A stretch of DNA of 64,000 nucleotides from Carettochelys insculpta (GCF_033958435.1 NC_134138.1:266515798-266579797), one strand, 5' to 3'; counted from the stretch's first letter, positions 9,700-21,180 are shown. Numbers and translations are program-made. The notes: generated from the sequence alone by a model not told the origin.

Positions 9700-11993
9700 C
9701 ACATGCTGTGAATGGCACTGAAGGATGTTCGTGGTGTCGCGGGCCTCGCCATAGCAGTCAAACTTGCTGCCTAGGGGTCAGTGCCACCGATGTGTGGCCT
9801 TGCTGGGTACATCAGCAAGGTGGCCTTTGTTGCTGCTTTTGTTGGTGGCATCCTTGATCGTAGCCTCGCTGGTATTGTGGGAGATGGGAGTTGTAGGTGT
9901 AGTGTTTTTGTTGTGGGTAAAATCTTTTCCTCCTGTAAGGAGGGGTGTACATTCTCAGCATTCTAAGCGTAGTTCTCGAGTCCTTGCTGGAGTGGAGGAC
10001 TGAGTCTGTAGAGTCAGCAAACAGCTTTTCCCTATTGAATGGGAGGTCTACAATTTTTGATTGCAGATCTTGGGGATGCCAGACGTTTGGAGCCACGATT
10101 CTCTGGACATCACCACTGCAGTGGCTATAGAGTGAGCTGCTGTGTCTGCCACGTCTAAGGCAATTTGGACACCTGTATGTGAGGCTGCATAGCCTTCCTG
10201 GACTATCGCCTTCAGGACCGGTTTCTTATTGTTTGGGAGGAAGTTCATGAGCAAGGTAAGTCTCGTATAGTTGTCAAAATTGTGGTTTGAAAGGTGGGCA
10301 GCATAATTGGCCATGCGCAGCAAGAGGGTGGAAGAGGAATATACCTTCCTTCCGAATAAGTCCAGCTTTTTTGCATCTTTGTCTGATCCCGTGGATTTGT
10401 ATTGTGGTGTCTTTGATTTGTGCTGAGAAGACTCCACCATGAGGGAGTTCAGCTGGGGGGTGGTTGAAAAAGAACTCCATCCCCCTGGATGGGACAAAGT
10501 ACTTTTTGTCTGCTCACTTGTTCGTAGGTGGAATGAAGGCTGGGGTCTGCCATATGTTTGTGGCAGCCTCCATAATGGCTTCATCTAGCGGGATGGCAAT
10601 TTTAGATGATGCAGGGGGTCTCGGGTTTTTGAGGAGCTTATGCTGTTTTTCCTGCACCTCTGCGATCGGTATGTCTTGGGTCTGTGCTACCCTTTTAAAG
10701 AGCTCTTGAAGTTGCTTGAGATCATCTGGGGGAGATATATCCCCTGGAACAACCGCTTCATCTGGGGAGGATAAGGAGGCATTGGTGTGATATGCTTCCC
10801 CTTGTTCCTCAGACACCTCCTGTGTCCGTTCCCTTAGGGATTCCAGGGGAAGGTCTAAGGACTCTGGACTCGTCACCGGTGGAGAGACGTGTGCTCTTTT
10901 TAGAATGAGGGGGGAGAAATGCCTGTGTGATGAAGGTTGGAGTGGGGATCTACCCCTTGACTTTGAGCCCCCGGTGCCGGTGATGTTCACTATGATACGA
11001 GTGACTGTAGTAGCAAGGGCAGGGACCTGGTGATGGAGATCTGGACCATGACTGATGCCTGTATGTATAGAGCCGAGAGGAGTGTGATCTCCGAAATGAT
11101 GTGGACATTGGCTGAGATGCTCTATAGAGATGCTCATGCAGTTCCTTTGAGGCAACCGGCAAGGTATGCCTAAGCCAGGGAGAAGGTGGTTGTAAAAATG
11201 GAGATGGAGGTGTCAGGAAGGCTGGTGGTATTGCCGGCCGTTCCATGATGCACACCTCAGGTGGAGAGCTGGGTGAGAGCGGCATCATAAGAAGATCTGG
11301 CAATGGACTTTGGTGCCGGGTCTTAGACCTTGTCTTGCCCAGCCCATGTGGCTGTTTGGTCAATGCCAATGCATCTGGTGCCTGAGATCTCAGTGTGGGT
11401 GTCAGTGCTGTCGGTGCTGCACCTGGTGCCTCTGCCCGCGGTTCCACAAAGGCAGCAACCACCAGCACTGTTGGACCCCCTGCCGGAGCCTCCAGTTCGG
11501 TGCTGTCGGTGCTGCAGCTGCCAGTGCCTGCTGCTTCTGTGCCTGCAGGGTCATCGGTGCCGACTCTTTGCCAGTCTGAGCCCAGGCACTGTCTTGTGTT
11601 CTGTGGCTTTTGCGCTGCCCTGAACAGCAAGCACTTCTTGGCCCTGTGCCTCACTCGTCCTGCTCACAGATAATACTGGCAAGGATCAAGTAGGGGATAT
11701 CTTCTTTTTCTTATGCATCGAGGAGGTCAGAGAAGTTGCCTTCCTCTTATGTGGCCCTGAGGGCCCTTCCCCTTGGGGCATCTCCGATGGCTCAGGCTAA
11801 AGAGCCTTGTCAAACAGAATCATTTTTAGCCTTATCTCCTGTCCTTCCTCACTCTGACCGTCAGTTTGGACCAATGAGGACATTTTTGTGGGACATGGGC
11901 CTCTCCCAAACAGCGAATACACTTGCTATGGCAGTCGGAGGCAGGCATAGCATCGTGACACCAGTCGCATTTCTTAAACCCTGGCAGAGACAT
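9700..11993 (-). pseudogene. DIRS-2 gag-like gene, frameshifted
   Basis: I place the start at 11993, where the minus strand reads 'MSLPGFKKCDWCHDAMPASD' followed by 'CHSKCIRCLGEAHVPQKCPH'. This is a Cys/His-rich N-terminus of the kind seen in DIRS Gag proteins. The reading continues through four staggered frames: 11654-10950 (Ala/Pro-rich, then Ser/Arg/His-rich), 11155-10514 ('DISPPDDLKQLQELFKRVAQ'), 10584-10048 ('LLLRMANYAAHLSNHNFDNY') and 10096-9812 (Gln/Tyr-rich). At least three frameshifts separate them. The protein would bind and package DIRS RNA, with the metal-binding motif at its N-terminus rather than its C-terminus. Confidence 0.75.
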
Positions 11994-12115
11994 CTCCTTC
12001 TCAGAAACTTAATGACTTGTAACTTTAACGGGGTGCTTAACAGCTACCAATAGCTAATAAAACAGATAAGATTCAACAGTCTGTAGAGATAGCAGGCCAT
12101 GGGGGTGGCTGCCTC

Positions 12116-12165
12116 CTCTCTCTCTTCTCCCCTCTTTTTTCTCTCTCTCTTTTTTTTTTTAAACT
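12116..12165. repeat. Low-complexity CT/T-rich tract
   Basis: A run of tct/ctct units ends in a 10-nt T tract. It lies in the DIRS-2 leader, upstream of the gag start as read on the minus strand. Confidence 0.8.
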
Positions 12166-12439
12166 ATATACTGAAGAACTTTAAACAGTTTATAAGACAA
12201 TGAACTTAATGAGAACAAACTGATAAGGGTACTAGTAACATATTTATCTGTCTTAGGCATTGGAGCCCAAGCAAATTCTGTCTGCAGCCACTGGTGGTTG
12301 AGAGAAACTGGTGTGGAACGGATTGCACACGCGTCCGAAAGTGCGTGAAGGACTGGTGTGCATCGGTGCACGCGCGACTCAACAAGATACGTCTTGAAAA
12401 TCTCTGATCTGTGGTGCCAGGGCGAGCCTGACACTTAAT

Positions 12440-13121
12440 AGCTGCGTCTACATGTGCACGCTACTTCGAAGTAGCGGCACCAACTTCGAAATAGCGCCCG
12501 TCGCGTCGACACGCGTCGGGCGCTATTTCGAAGTTAACTTCGACGTTAGGCGGCGAGACGTCGAAGTCGCTAACCTCATGAGGAGATAGGAATAGCGCCC
12601 TACTTCGACGTTCAACGTCGAAGTAGGGACCGTGTAGACGATCCGCGTCCCGCAACGTCGGAATTGCTGGGTCCTCCATGGCGGCCATCAGCTGGGGGGT
12701 TGAGAGATGCTCTCTCTCCAGCCCCTGCGGGGCTCTATGGTCACCGTGGGCAGCAGCCCTTAGCCCAGGGCTTCTGGCTGCTTCTGCGGCAGCTGGGGAT
12801 CTATGCTGCAGGCACAGGGTCTGCAACCAGTTGTCAGCTCTGTGTATCTTGTGTTGTTTAGTGCAACTGTGTCTGGGAGGGGCCCTTTAAGGGAGCGGCT
12901 GGCTGTTGAGTCCGCCCTGTGACCCTGTCTGCAGCTGTGCCTGGCATCCCTATTTCGATGTGTGCTACTTTGACGTGTAGACGTTCCCTCGCTGCGCCTA
13001 TTTCGATGTTGGGCTGAGCAACGTCGAAGTTGAACATCGACGTTGCCGGCCCTGGAGGACGTGTAGACGTTATTCATCAAAATAGCCTATTTCGATGTTG
13101 GCTGCACGTGTAGACGTAGCC
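12440..13121 (-). mobile_element. MITE-B copy 1 (682 bp), inside the DIRS-2 5' terminus
   Basis: The ends are 'gctgcgtctacatg' and 'cacgtgtagacgtagcc', and the flanks carry a 3-bp duplication 'aat' (12437-12439, 13122-13124). Both termini are rich in TTCGA-containing inverted repeats such as 'cttcgacgttcaacgtcg'. The middle (12660-12960) is not palindromic and is shared with MITE-B copy 2 in opposite orientation. On the minus strand it holds two overlapping open frames (13080-12760 and 12826-12461) that are also open in copy 2. I do not recognise the proteins. The removal point is clear: flanking DIRS sequence runs from 'gacacttaat' straight into 'gtggagcaccca'. Confidence 0.8.
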
Positions 13122-13235
13122 AATGTGGAGCACCCACGGGGACCACTCAAAGAAGAAAGAGAAGTTACTTACCTTGCTGCAGCAATGATTGTTCTTTGAG
13201 ATGTGTGTCCCCATGGGTGCTCCACTACCTGCCCT

Positions 13236-13920
13236 ACTCCCAGCTCTGGAGTTTCCTCTTTCATGTTTTTCAGATAGCAGGCTGGATTCAAGGAAATGGT
13301 TAGAGCTGGATATAAATCCAACTCCCAAGCTCATGTACTTGCCATGACTCTACTTCTACTTGACCTCCTAGATTTTATCTGAGCTTGGTTTGGACTTTGT
13401 CACCTGACCCAGATGCTAGCTGGCTCTGTGGAGACTGGTTGTACCCAGTGAGCGAATGGTGCAGTGGGCATGATTCTTCCCCCTGCCTCCCATGCACTCG
13501 AGAATTACAGGAGGGACTGTACTACATCTATAACTGAACAAGTATATGTGGGCTTGTACCTCAATGGCACAGTGTCTTTTAGAAGCAGAAAGGGCATGGT
13601 AGCCTTTTCCTCTCTACTGTTACTCAACAAGCATGTGTAGTGTTTCGGCTGAAGGAGTTTTAGCAAGAGAAGGAAGTAGGTAAGAATTGTTGAGGCAAGA
13701 AGGTTCCACTGCAGTTGGAAATGACAGGTGAGACTGGACAGTTGGAGAGAAGGTCAGAAAACAGTGCAGAGCCTGAGCCAGCCTGTTCCCACCCAGTGCA
13801 GAGAGGCCATGAGTGGAAGTTAACAGGAAAGAGAACAAGCGAAGAACTGAGTATGCCCCTGCAGAGGAAAGGGGAAAAATTAAAAGGGTGAGGGAAAGCA
13901 AAAGAAATATCCAGTGACAC
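13236..13920. other. Spacer between DIRS-2 and DIRS-3
   Basis: I see no gene, repeat family or strong motif here beyond the flanking DIRS ends. Confidence 0.5.
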
Positions 13921-14339
13921 CAGACTGATACCTACTAGAAGGAGAAGAAGTTACATACCAGGTGCAGTAATGATGGTTCTCCGAGATGAGTCCCTGTGGA
14001 TACCCCACCTAGGTGTTGGTGCTTCTGAGCAGCGGAGATCAGAAAGTCTTGCAGATCAGTGTGCCTCACGCCATGCCTTCACACACAGAGCCTCATGCTC
14101 CTGCTGTTCTGTGGAGCATGCACATGGCGCAAGCCCCATCTCTTCCTTTTCTACCTGAAGTCCCTGTAGACTCCAAGCAGAGGGGAAGATGGAAGGGAAG
14201 TGGAGCACCCACAGGGATACATATCAGAGCACTGAAATTACTGCACCTGGTGAGTAACTTTTCCTTCTCTGACGAGTGGTCCCTGTGGGTGCTGTACTCA
14301 GGTGACTCCATAGTAGTACCCGTTTAGTGTAGGGGGGGT

Positions 14340-14940
14340 GTATTGGAGTATTTTATGTGGAGGAAAGAAGGACTGCATCTACTAGACCTGTGGCAGATAT
14401 TTGCCCTTTTTGTAGAGCATAGTGCTGTGCAAAGGTATGGTGTGAGGACTATGTGGCAGTCCTACAGATGTCCACTAATGGTACATTGTTCAGGAAGGCC
14501 ATTGTAGCAGTCATCACTCATGTGGAGTGATCCCTGATAGTCTGTGGTGGGCAATCCATTTGGATAGACACTGTGCCAAAACAGCTGTTCCTGCGCAAGG
14601 CCCTGACCACACACAAAGAATCTGTCCAATTTAATGGTTGCTCTCGGTCTCTCAAGTAGAATGCAATTGCCCGCCTTGCCTCGAGGGTTAGTAATATAAC
14701 CTCCTTGGAGGAGGCATGAGATTTAGAGAAATAAGCAGATAAGTTGCTGGGTTTGTTTATGCGAAAGTTGGATAACTTTGTGAGAAGCTTTGGATGGCCC
14801 TCAAGTAACACTTTGTCTCTGGTAAAAGACAGGTCTGCTGTGAGGGCTGTGATTTCTCCTACCCTTCTTGATGATGATATTGCCACTATGAAAGCCACCT
14901 TCATAGATAGGTATTGTGGTGGTGTTGTACCTTGTGGCTC
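14340..14940 (-). pseudogene. DIRS-3 tyrosine recombinase remnant
   Basis: The frame 14904-14518 carries box I as 'SSRRVGEITALTADLSFTRD', then 'NFRINKPSNLSAYFSKSHAS' and 'ARRAIAFYLRDREQ', which align with the DIRS-2 recombinase ('SAHRVSEL', 'FHINELIVLPSFYPRPHTS', 'VRRTIAFYIDRAK'). The C-terminal part continues in other frames to about 14350, where a His-Tyr pair follows the 'DICRTAT' block. The N-terminal half is missing. In a live element this enzyme would insert the circular cDNA. This one is a fragment. Confidence 0.7.
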
Positions 14941-14986
14941 AAAGGATGGCCTGGTGAGTGTGTCTAGGACACTTACTTTTCTTCCT

Positions 14987-15260
14987 TTACTTTACTTGTT
15001 CACAAACTGCTGTTTGTGTGTTTTGCAGGGAGTCCCCTTTTATCAGGCAGTTGTCCTGATGTGGGAAGATGCATACTTTCTGCTTGTGCACATGAGCTGT
15101 CACTATTGTGAGTACTTTGGAGAATACCCTCTGCGCAGTAGAGAGGCCTAAGGGACATACCATGCACTGGAAGTGTTGTCTAGTCAGCATTTCCTATGTG
15201 CAGGATGGATGGGCACATAGAAATACATGTCTTGCAGGTCGAGAGTTGCCAGCCAGTTGT
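14987..15260 (-). pseudogene. DIRS-3 reverse transcriptase fragment
   Basis: The frame 15190-14987 reads 'MLTRQHFQCMVCPLGLSTAQ' then 'RVFSKVLTIVTAHVHKQKVC' and 'IFPHQDNCLIKGDS'. It matches the RT stretch around the catalytic motif in DIRS-2 ('FPYLDDCLLKG'), but the motif here is HQDN, so both the Tyr and one Asp of YLDD are gone. No upstream RT core remains nearby, and the recombinase follows within 50 bp, so most of pol is deleted. Confidence 0.65.
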
Positions 15261-15279
15261 GGTACTACAGTTGTAAACC

Positions 15280-15720
15280 CTTGACTTTGCTGTGTGGCAG
15301 GATAGGCACACATGCTGACAGTGTCAAGCATGGGACTTGGTTAGACCCACTATTTTTGCCAGTGGCAGGGCACTGTGTTTGTGTCAGAAATGTGACAGTT
15401 TTAGGTTTTTGAGCCACATTGATCTTAGGCTGCCCAGCTGTTTGGGCACTGAAACCAGGTCTTGCAAACCTCTGGGACATATTAGGTGATAGCTCCCCTG
15501 GCAAGCTCTTGTCTGGAGCCTTCACAGGGAATGGAACCAGCTTGGAGTTGTGTGACCACCTTCTTTTGGGTGGGGTGGATTCCCTGTTAGCATCTGCATT
15601 TACACTCTAAGAGGTTGCAGAGCTCACAGCTGGAACAGCAGCAGCTGCCTTATCAAATGTCACCATATGTATAGTATAAGTGGGATGTACAGAACAGAGA
15701 AATTAAGCAGTGAGATGCTA
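15280..15720. repeat. DIRS-3 internal repeat, unit 1
   Basis: Shared landmarks with unit 2 are 'cccactatttttgccagtgg', 'tttttgagccaca', 'aggtcttgcaa' and 'ctcttgtctggag', in the same order and orientation. Divergence between units is visible but modest, so this is an old internal duplication. Confidence 0.65.
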
Positions 15721-16766
15721 GAAGTGAAGTAGCTGTTTTACTGTGTAAGTATGGTTCTTATTTTGTTTCCATTTTTGCATAGGGACCTGAATGCCCAGTG
15801 TGTGAAGGATGGGTCTGAAATCTTTCAAGGAGTGCAAGGAAGTGTCTGCGGATTCCACAAGAGTTTTGGACTTTTGAGGGGAAGGTCTTCCACCCTTGTC
15901 TGAACCACCCTTGGTAAGCCAGAAATGTGGAGTCACTAGGCTCTCCTCATAACCACTGCCACTGCTAGGGGATGTGTGGTGGTGTCAGTGCACTCAAGGA
16001 AAGTCTGGAGGGCTGTCCTCACTATGAATGAGCCTTCATTTGCATTGGCTGTAAATTGCTCTCTTTTATGATCTGGAATGTATTCAATAAAGGTAGACAT
16101 TTGTTCATATATGTGGTACTTACATTTTGCCAGCAATGCTGTATAATTTTATATATGTAGTTGGAGGGAAGCAGAGGAGTAGGCCTTTCTTCCCATTCTA
16201 ACAAGTTGCTTCCACTCCTTATCAGGAAAAGTGGCTTTAGCAAAAATTAGTCCTCTGGTTGACAGCAACAATGAGGGAATTAGTAGGCGTGCACGTAAAG
16301 AGGAACTCCAACCCTGCAAGGTGACGTTTCCTGTTTGCCTTCTTGCCCACTGGCAAAATGGTGGCTTGCATTTGCCACACGTGTTTACCTGAATCCATTA
16401 GGGCAACACCAGTTTTACTAATGGTGTGGCATGGAGTATGCTGGTGAGTTTATATTGGGTATTGGGCTACAATGCTAGTGGAATCCCTAGCATGTCAGCC
16501 ACTCTTCTAAAAAGATCTTGGAATAATTTGGAGTAATTGCCCGTGGAAGGAGGCAGCGGCATTAGCAGATCCTCAGAAGTGGAGAGCTGCAATCGAGTGT
16601 GATGAATCGTAGGAGTCACCATCACTGAGGAGCTGGTCTGACTCAGCTTGATATTCCAACACATCCAAAGATGTCTGAAGTGTGCCTTGAAAAGGGCTGA
16701 GCAGCATGTTGCTGATGTTGCTGCTGGTGTGTTCTGAGTGGTGCCCATGGATCCCAGTAGCGTCAA
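15718..16766 (-). pseudogene. DIRS-3 gag-like remnant
   Basis: Minus-strand frames at 16766-16467 ('SEDLLMPLPPSTGNYSKLFQ', 'DLFRRVADMLGIPLAL') correspond to the DIRS-2 gag block 'DISPPDDLKQLQELFKRVAQ' and 'TQDIPIAEV'. Frames at 16136-15936 ('RTALQTFLECTDTTTHPLAV') and 15936-15718 follow in the order seen in DIRS-2. Stops and frame changes are frequent. The N-terminal Cys-rich part is displaced to about 19240-19300 by the internal duplications. Confidence 0.55.
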
Positions 16767-17089
16767 GAGAGAGGCATGGGCATAACAGGTGGTAGCCTCT
16801 GGTCAGAGAGCCACTGAGGCATCATTGATTATGGCTGATGTGTCCCTTTGCTAGGGGTGGGACACTTAGGAGAGACAGTGTTTAATAGAGACACTGTTTC
16901 CCCCTCACTGTATAGCGCGGGTGCAGGGGCTGTCATATTTGACAGATACAGCCTAACCAGTGATGGAGAGGCATTAGTACCAAACAAAATGAAGTAGAAG
17001 GTACAGTGGTTGCCCTTAACTGGTCCTAGGAGGTAAAAGATATGAGTGAGTCACAGGCAGCAGGCAGTAATGCAGCTACAGACCCTTAC

Positions 17090-18330
17090 CTTGTCATGTA
17101 GTGGGGTAGGTGTACATGCTGATGGGGGTCAAGCATGGGGTTCTTTTGACCCACTATTTTTGCCAGTGGCAGAGTGCAGTGTTTGTGCCAGTGAAGCCAT
17201 AGCTTTAGATTTTTGAGCCACACAGCTTAGGCTTGTCCGCTTGTTTGGGTCTTCCAGCCAGGTCTTGCAACCCTCAGGCTACGTCTACACGTGAAGCCTA
17301 TATCGAAATAGCTTATTTCGATGTAGCGACATCGAAATAGGCTATTTCGATGAATAACGTCTACACGTCCTCCAGGGCTGGCAACGTCGATGTTCAACTT
17401 CGACGTTGCTCAGCCCAACATCGAAATAGGCACAGCGAGGGAACGTCTACACGGCAAAGTAGCACACATCGAAATAAGGGAGCCAGGCACAGCTGCAGAC
17501 AGGGTCACAGGGCGGACTCAACAGCAAGTCGCTCCCTTAAAGGGCCCCTCCCAGACACACTTTCATTAAACAGTGCAAGATACACAGAGCCTACAACTGG
17601 TTGCAGACCCTGTATATGCAGCACGGACCCCCAGCTGCAGCAGCAGCAGCCAGAAGCCCTGGGCTAAGGGCTGCTGCCCACGGTGACCACAGAGCCCCGC
17701 AAGGGCTGGAGAGAGAGTATCTCTCAACCCCCCAGCTGATGGCCGCCATGGAGGACCCCGCTATTTCGATGTTGCGGGACGCGGATCGTCTACACGTCCC
17801 TACTTCGATGTTGAACGTCGAAGTAGGGCGCTATTCCCATCCCCTCATGGGTTTAGCGACTTCGACGTCTCGCCGCCTAACGTCGATTTCAACTTCGAAA
17901 TAGCGCCCAACACGTGTAGACGTGACGGGCGCTATTTCGAAGTTACTGCCGCTACTTCGAAGTAGCGTGCACGTGTAGACACAGCCTCAGAGTGCAGTAG
18001 GAGACAGCAGCCCCAGCAAGTTCTTGTCTGGAGTTCCACAGGGGAATGGAGCCAGCTTGGTATCACAGGATTGCCCTCTCTTGGGTGAGAGGATTCCCTA
18101 TTCGTATCTGCATTCACTCTTCTTTTAGAGGATGCAGAAGTTGCAGGTGGAGTAGCAGCAGCTGCTTTATCTGACACCACTGAATGAATAATGTAAACGG
18201 GATGCAGACAAAACACAGAAGCAGTAAAGCAATGAGGCAAAATAACTGCTGTACTGTATAAATGCTGAGATAAAATAAGGCTCACTCAAGGACACCCCAT
18301 GTGCTCAATGATCCTCCAGTCCCTGCCCCT
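17090..18330. repeat. DIRS-3 internal repeat, unit 2 (split by MITE-B)
   Basis: The unit carries the unit-1 landmarks at 17150-17280, is cut by MITE-B copy 2 (17277-17986), and resumes with 'agttcttgtctggag' and 'tatctgcattcactc'. Without the MITE it is about 530 bp. Confidence 0.65.
17277..17986 (+). mobile_element. MITE-B copy 2 (710 bp)
   Basis: The ends are 'ggctacgtctacacgtg' and 'cacgtgtagacacagcc', with a 3-bp duplication 'tca' (17274-17276, 17987-17989). It is the inverted counterpart of copy 1 at 12440-13121, 4.2 kb away. The internal open frames 17350-17667 and 17601-17903 match the copy-1 frames with only scattered differences. No transposase is present. The two independent insertions have different duplications (aat, tca), so they are not a segmental copy of each other. 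Confidence 0.8.
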
Positions 18331-18519
18331 TCAGGCAGATAAGACTCTAGGCTGGTAAAGATAGGCAGGAGAGAGCAGTAATGTATATGCAGCAGCAGCT
18401 GCAATAAGCCTGAAGTAAATGGGTGGGGGAGGAGTCTAAGGTGGTCTCCTCAGGTAAAAAGTAAGAAAATGAAAAATTAAATAAAAAAAAAATTGTGTAT
18501 AGCACTTCTCAGCATTAGA

Positions 18520-18880
18520 GTAGCAGGCAGTGGTGTAGCGGCCCTGCAGTCAGCCACTGTAGGCTTGGGCTTCTCAGAATGCTTCGGGAGGCTGGCCAGG
18601 TCCTTAGACCCTTGGGGGGGGTGGCGAACGCTGCCTCAGTAAGCACATGTCTGGAGGCCCCATGGGGGAACAGAGCTGGTTTAGAACTCAGGGAATAAAA
18701 AGGCTCTAGCCCGGTAAAATAAGCCAGCAAAAGGTGTAAAGTATGTGCAGTAGAATAGCCTCAGGTAAAACAGAAAGAGTGGGGGAGAGGAGGGGGTGAG
18801 GGGATTGGGGTGTGAAGCGGTCCCCTGAGGTAAAAAGAAAAAATGGCAAATGACCCCCATGGAGGCATATGTGGCTTCCT
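18520..18880. repeat. DIRS-3 internal repeat, unit 3 (partial)
   Basis: It contains 'gtctggaggcccca' and 'aacagagctggtttag', then a block ending 'cctgaggtaaaaag' that parallels the region at 18300-18470. It is the most diverged of the three units. Confidence 0.5.
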
Positions 18881-19099
18881 AAAGCTGCTGCCTTGGGAAT
18901 GCCGGTGGAGGCATATGTAGCTTCTCTGAAGCTGATGCCTCAATAATGCCAACTGATGTGGTGAGTTTGGCCTCTGCCTTGTTCTCCTGGCTGAGGCTGA
19001 CTTGCGTTTCTCCATGATGTCTGAGACTGATGGCATTGAGGCAGTGGTGATGAAGAGAGTGCTGGTGAAGCCTTTGTAGTTTGAGAGCCCTTGTGGGGT

Positions 19100-19299
19100 G
19101 ATAAAGCTGCCATGTCAGAGGACTTTTGCTGCACCTGCATCTTCTTTGGTTTGTCCCTTAATGGTAGAAGAGACTTTTCCCAGAGCACAGCCTTGAGCCA
19201 CACTTCACAGTCTTTTCTTGCCTTTGCTGTCATGTTCAGGCAATGGGGGCACTTGTTAGTGTTTGAAAGGAAAAAAGCCGCCACTGTCACAGCCGCCAT
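19100..19299 (-). pseudogene. DIRS-3 gag N-terminal remnant
   Basis: The minus strand reads 'NTNKCPHCLNMTAKARKDCE' followed by 'VWLKAVLWEKSLL'. The Cys-x2-Cys followed by Cys is compatible with the remains of the DIRS Gag N-terminal metal-binding motif, and it lies upstream of the other gag-like blocks in the expected position. A Ser/Pro-rich stretch follows. It is too short and diverged for a firm call. Confidence 0.4.
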
Positions 19300-19620
19300 T
19301 TGTTGGGGGGAGGAGGGGTGTAGTAGCGTTAAAAAGGTAAACTTATTGAAAATACAAGGTAAAAAGTCAACGCTAACAATTAATTTTCTATTTTTTTCTA
19401 GTCAGAAAGAAGAGCTGCTCTGAAGTCCGTCTTCAGCCAGGGACAGTTGAAAAGGAACTGATGGGGCTCATGCCACATGCACACTATACAGAATGGCAGG
19501 AGCACAAGGCACAGCGTGCACAGGCATGGCACGAGGGATACTGCTGTGTAAGACTTTCCAATCTCCCACACTGGGACACACCAAGACCTGAGTGGAGCAC
19601 CCACCGGGACCAGTCGATGG

Positions 19621-20097
19621 TGAATGACTGCTGCTTACCAACCATGCTCAGAATGTTTTGTGGGAGAGAAGGGGTTAACCTGCCTTTTAAATATCAAATA
19701 TTTTCTGAATACTATACAGAGGAAGAAGCAGGTTGAGGGAGAAGATGCTCAGGACTAGTTGTAAGGGGATGTGCAGATTCAGAAGGCATAGCCAAGACTA
19801 CAACAGACATCAGAAGGGTCCTCTGAGCACAGTTAAAGCTGCACAATTAATAAAATGTGAGCAGAGCAGGCCAGGTATTTTTGCTTTTGCCATCTAGGAA
19901 ATGACCCAGACATTGGACTGTACAATAGCTACTCAACCCAAAGAGGAGGGGCAATGATTCCTCCTCTCAGACTGTAGAACAACTGCAGAGCTGCTCTACA
20001 CCTTGTACTGCAGCACTGTGGCAACAGTAGCCCTTTGCAGTCCTAACTGCCCCTGAAGGTCAGAAAGAGTATCTTCAGAGTACTAGTTCCTCTAACT
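19621..20097. other. Interval without a recognised feature
   Basis: No gene or repeat was recognised between DIRS-3 and the hAT element. Confidence 0.5.
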
Positions 20098-21180
20098 CAG
20101 GAATCTGCAACCTATGGCTCCAATGCCACGTGCGACTATCTAAGGACTTATTTGTGTCTCCCAGTGCTATGACTGCAAAGTATAAAAAACCCTCCTAATT
20201 ATTTTTGATAAATGGTGAATGTCTAAAAGCCCAACAATGAACCACTCATATCTAAATAGCAAACATTGTAATCTTGAAATGTTGGATAACCTCCTCCTTT
20301 ATTATATGCAGTGCATTGTGGGATATGACACTGTATGGCTACGTCTATGCTAGCCAAAAACTTCGAAATGGCCACGCAAATGGCCATTTTGAAGTTTACT
20401 AATGAAGCGCTGAAATACATATTCAGAGCCTCATTAGCATGTGGGCAGCCGTGGCACTTCGAAATTGATGCGGCTCGCTGCCGCGCGGCTCTTCCAGACA
20501 GGGCTCCTTTTCGAAAGGATCCCGCCTACTTCGAAGTCCCTTTATTCCCATCTGCTCATAGGAATAAGGGGACTTCGAAGTAGCCAGAGTCCTTTTGAAA
20601 AGGAGCCCCGTCTGGAAGAGCCACGTGGCACCGAGCTGTGTCAATTTCGAAGTGCCATGGCCACCCGCATGCTAATGAGGCGCTGAATATGTATTTCAGC
20701 GCTTCATTAGTAAACTTCGAAATGGCCCTTTGCACAGCCATTTCGAAGTTTTTGGCTAGTGTAGACACGGCCTATCTGTGTTTTGATCATGTTGCTAATA
20801 AAGTCTTAATTTTGAAAAGGAAAAGGAAGCTTGCGGCATTCCTGCTGTGAAGGGCAATATGCATTTAAAGAAAGAAAACCAATGCGAAGTAAAATTGGCA
20901 TAATTAAAATAGGTTCGGGAGTGAAAGTCAGGAAGATAGTGGTACAAACACACACATGTAAAGTGTGAGGAAATAGAATGTTATACTTTTATGAACATCA
21001 TGCTGTAAACATGTATAGCATTACAAATCACTGTCTATGTGCTGTTCATAAAATAAGGGTTACAAAATGTATGGTTTGACATTATTTATTAAGGACTATC
21101 ATTGTGGCTCTTTAATTATTGATTTCTTTACCAAATTTGAAAAAAATGGCTCTTTTTGCTATTTTGGTTGCCGACCCCTG
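20098..21180. mobile_element. hAT-type non-autonomous element, with MITE-A copy 2 inside
   Basis: The left end is 'caggaatctgcaacctatgg' and the right end 'ttggttgccgacccctg', the CAGGGGTCGGCAACC type of inverted terminus. The inner left sequence ('aatgcaaagtat'-like, 'tgaatgtctaaaagcccc'-like, 'tatctaaatagc') matches the hAT at 37748-38550, so they are one family. No transposase frame is present. Confidence 0.7.
20337..20772. mobile_element. MITE-A copy 2 (436 bp)
   Basis: It has the same palindromic design and the same 436-bp length as copies 1 and 3. The ends are 'ggctacgtctatgc' and 'gtgtagacacggcc', flanked by a 3-bp duplication 'tat' (20334-20336, 20773-20775). It interrupts the hAT element at 20098-21180. 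Confidence 0.85.

Larger units (their letters stand above)
6345..13235 (-). mobile_element. DIRS-2, most complete DIRS element, minus strand
   Basis: Read on the minus strand, it runs from a 5' terminal module (13125-13235) through gag (start 11993), reverse transcriptase, RNase H and tyrosine recombinase to the 3' terminus at 6345-6780. The spacer-plus-module unit at about 12300-13235 (interrupted by MITE-B) is an inverted copy of the one at 6345-6560, which gives the inverted ends expected for DIRS. All three genes are present but frameshifted. MITE-B copy 1 has split the 5' terminus. Confidence 0.8.
13930..19620 (-). mobile_element. DIRS-3, heavily decayed DIRS element, minus strand
   Basis: The 3' terminus is at 13930-14297 (two foldback modules 200 bp apart). 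It is followed on the minus strand by recombinase remains (14340-14940), an RT fragment (14987-15190), gag-like blocks and a Cys-containing N-terminal remnant near 19240-19299. The 5' outer end near 19593-19620 carries 'gtggagcaccca'. Much of pol is deleted: RT and recombinase fragments lie within 900 bp. A segment is repeated about three times (15280-15720, 17090-18330, 18520-18880). MITE-B copy 2 sits inside the second unit. Confidence 0.7.

Noticed and set aside
10950..11654. Stand-alone Ala/Pro-rich protein
   Set aside because: It is one frame of the frameshifted DIRS-2 gag, not a host gene.
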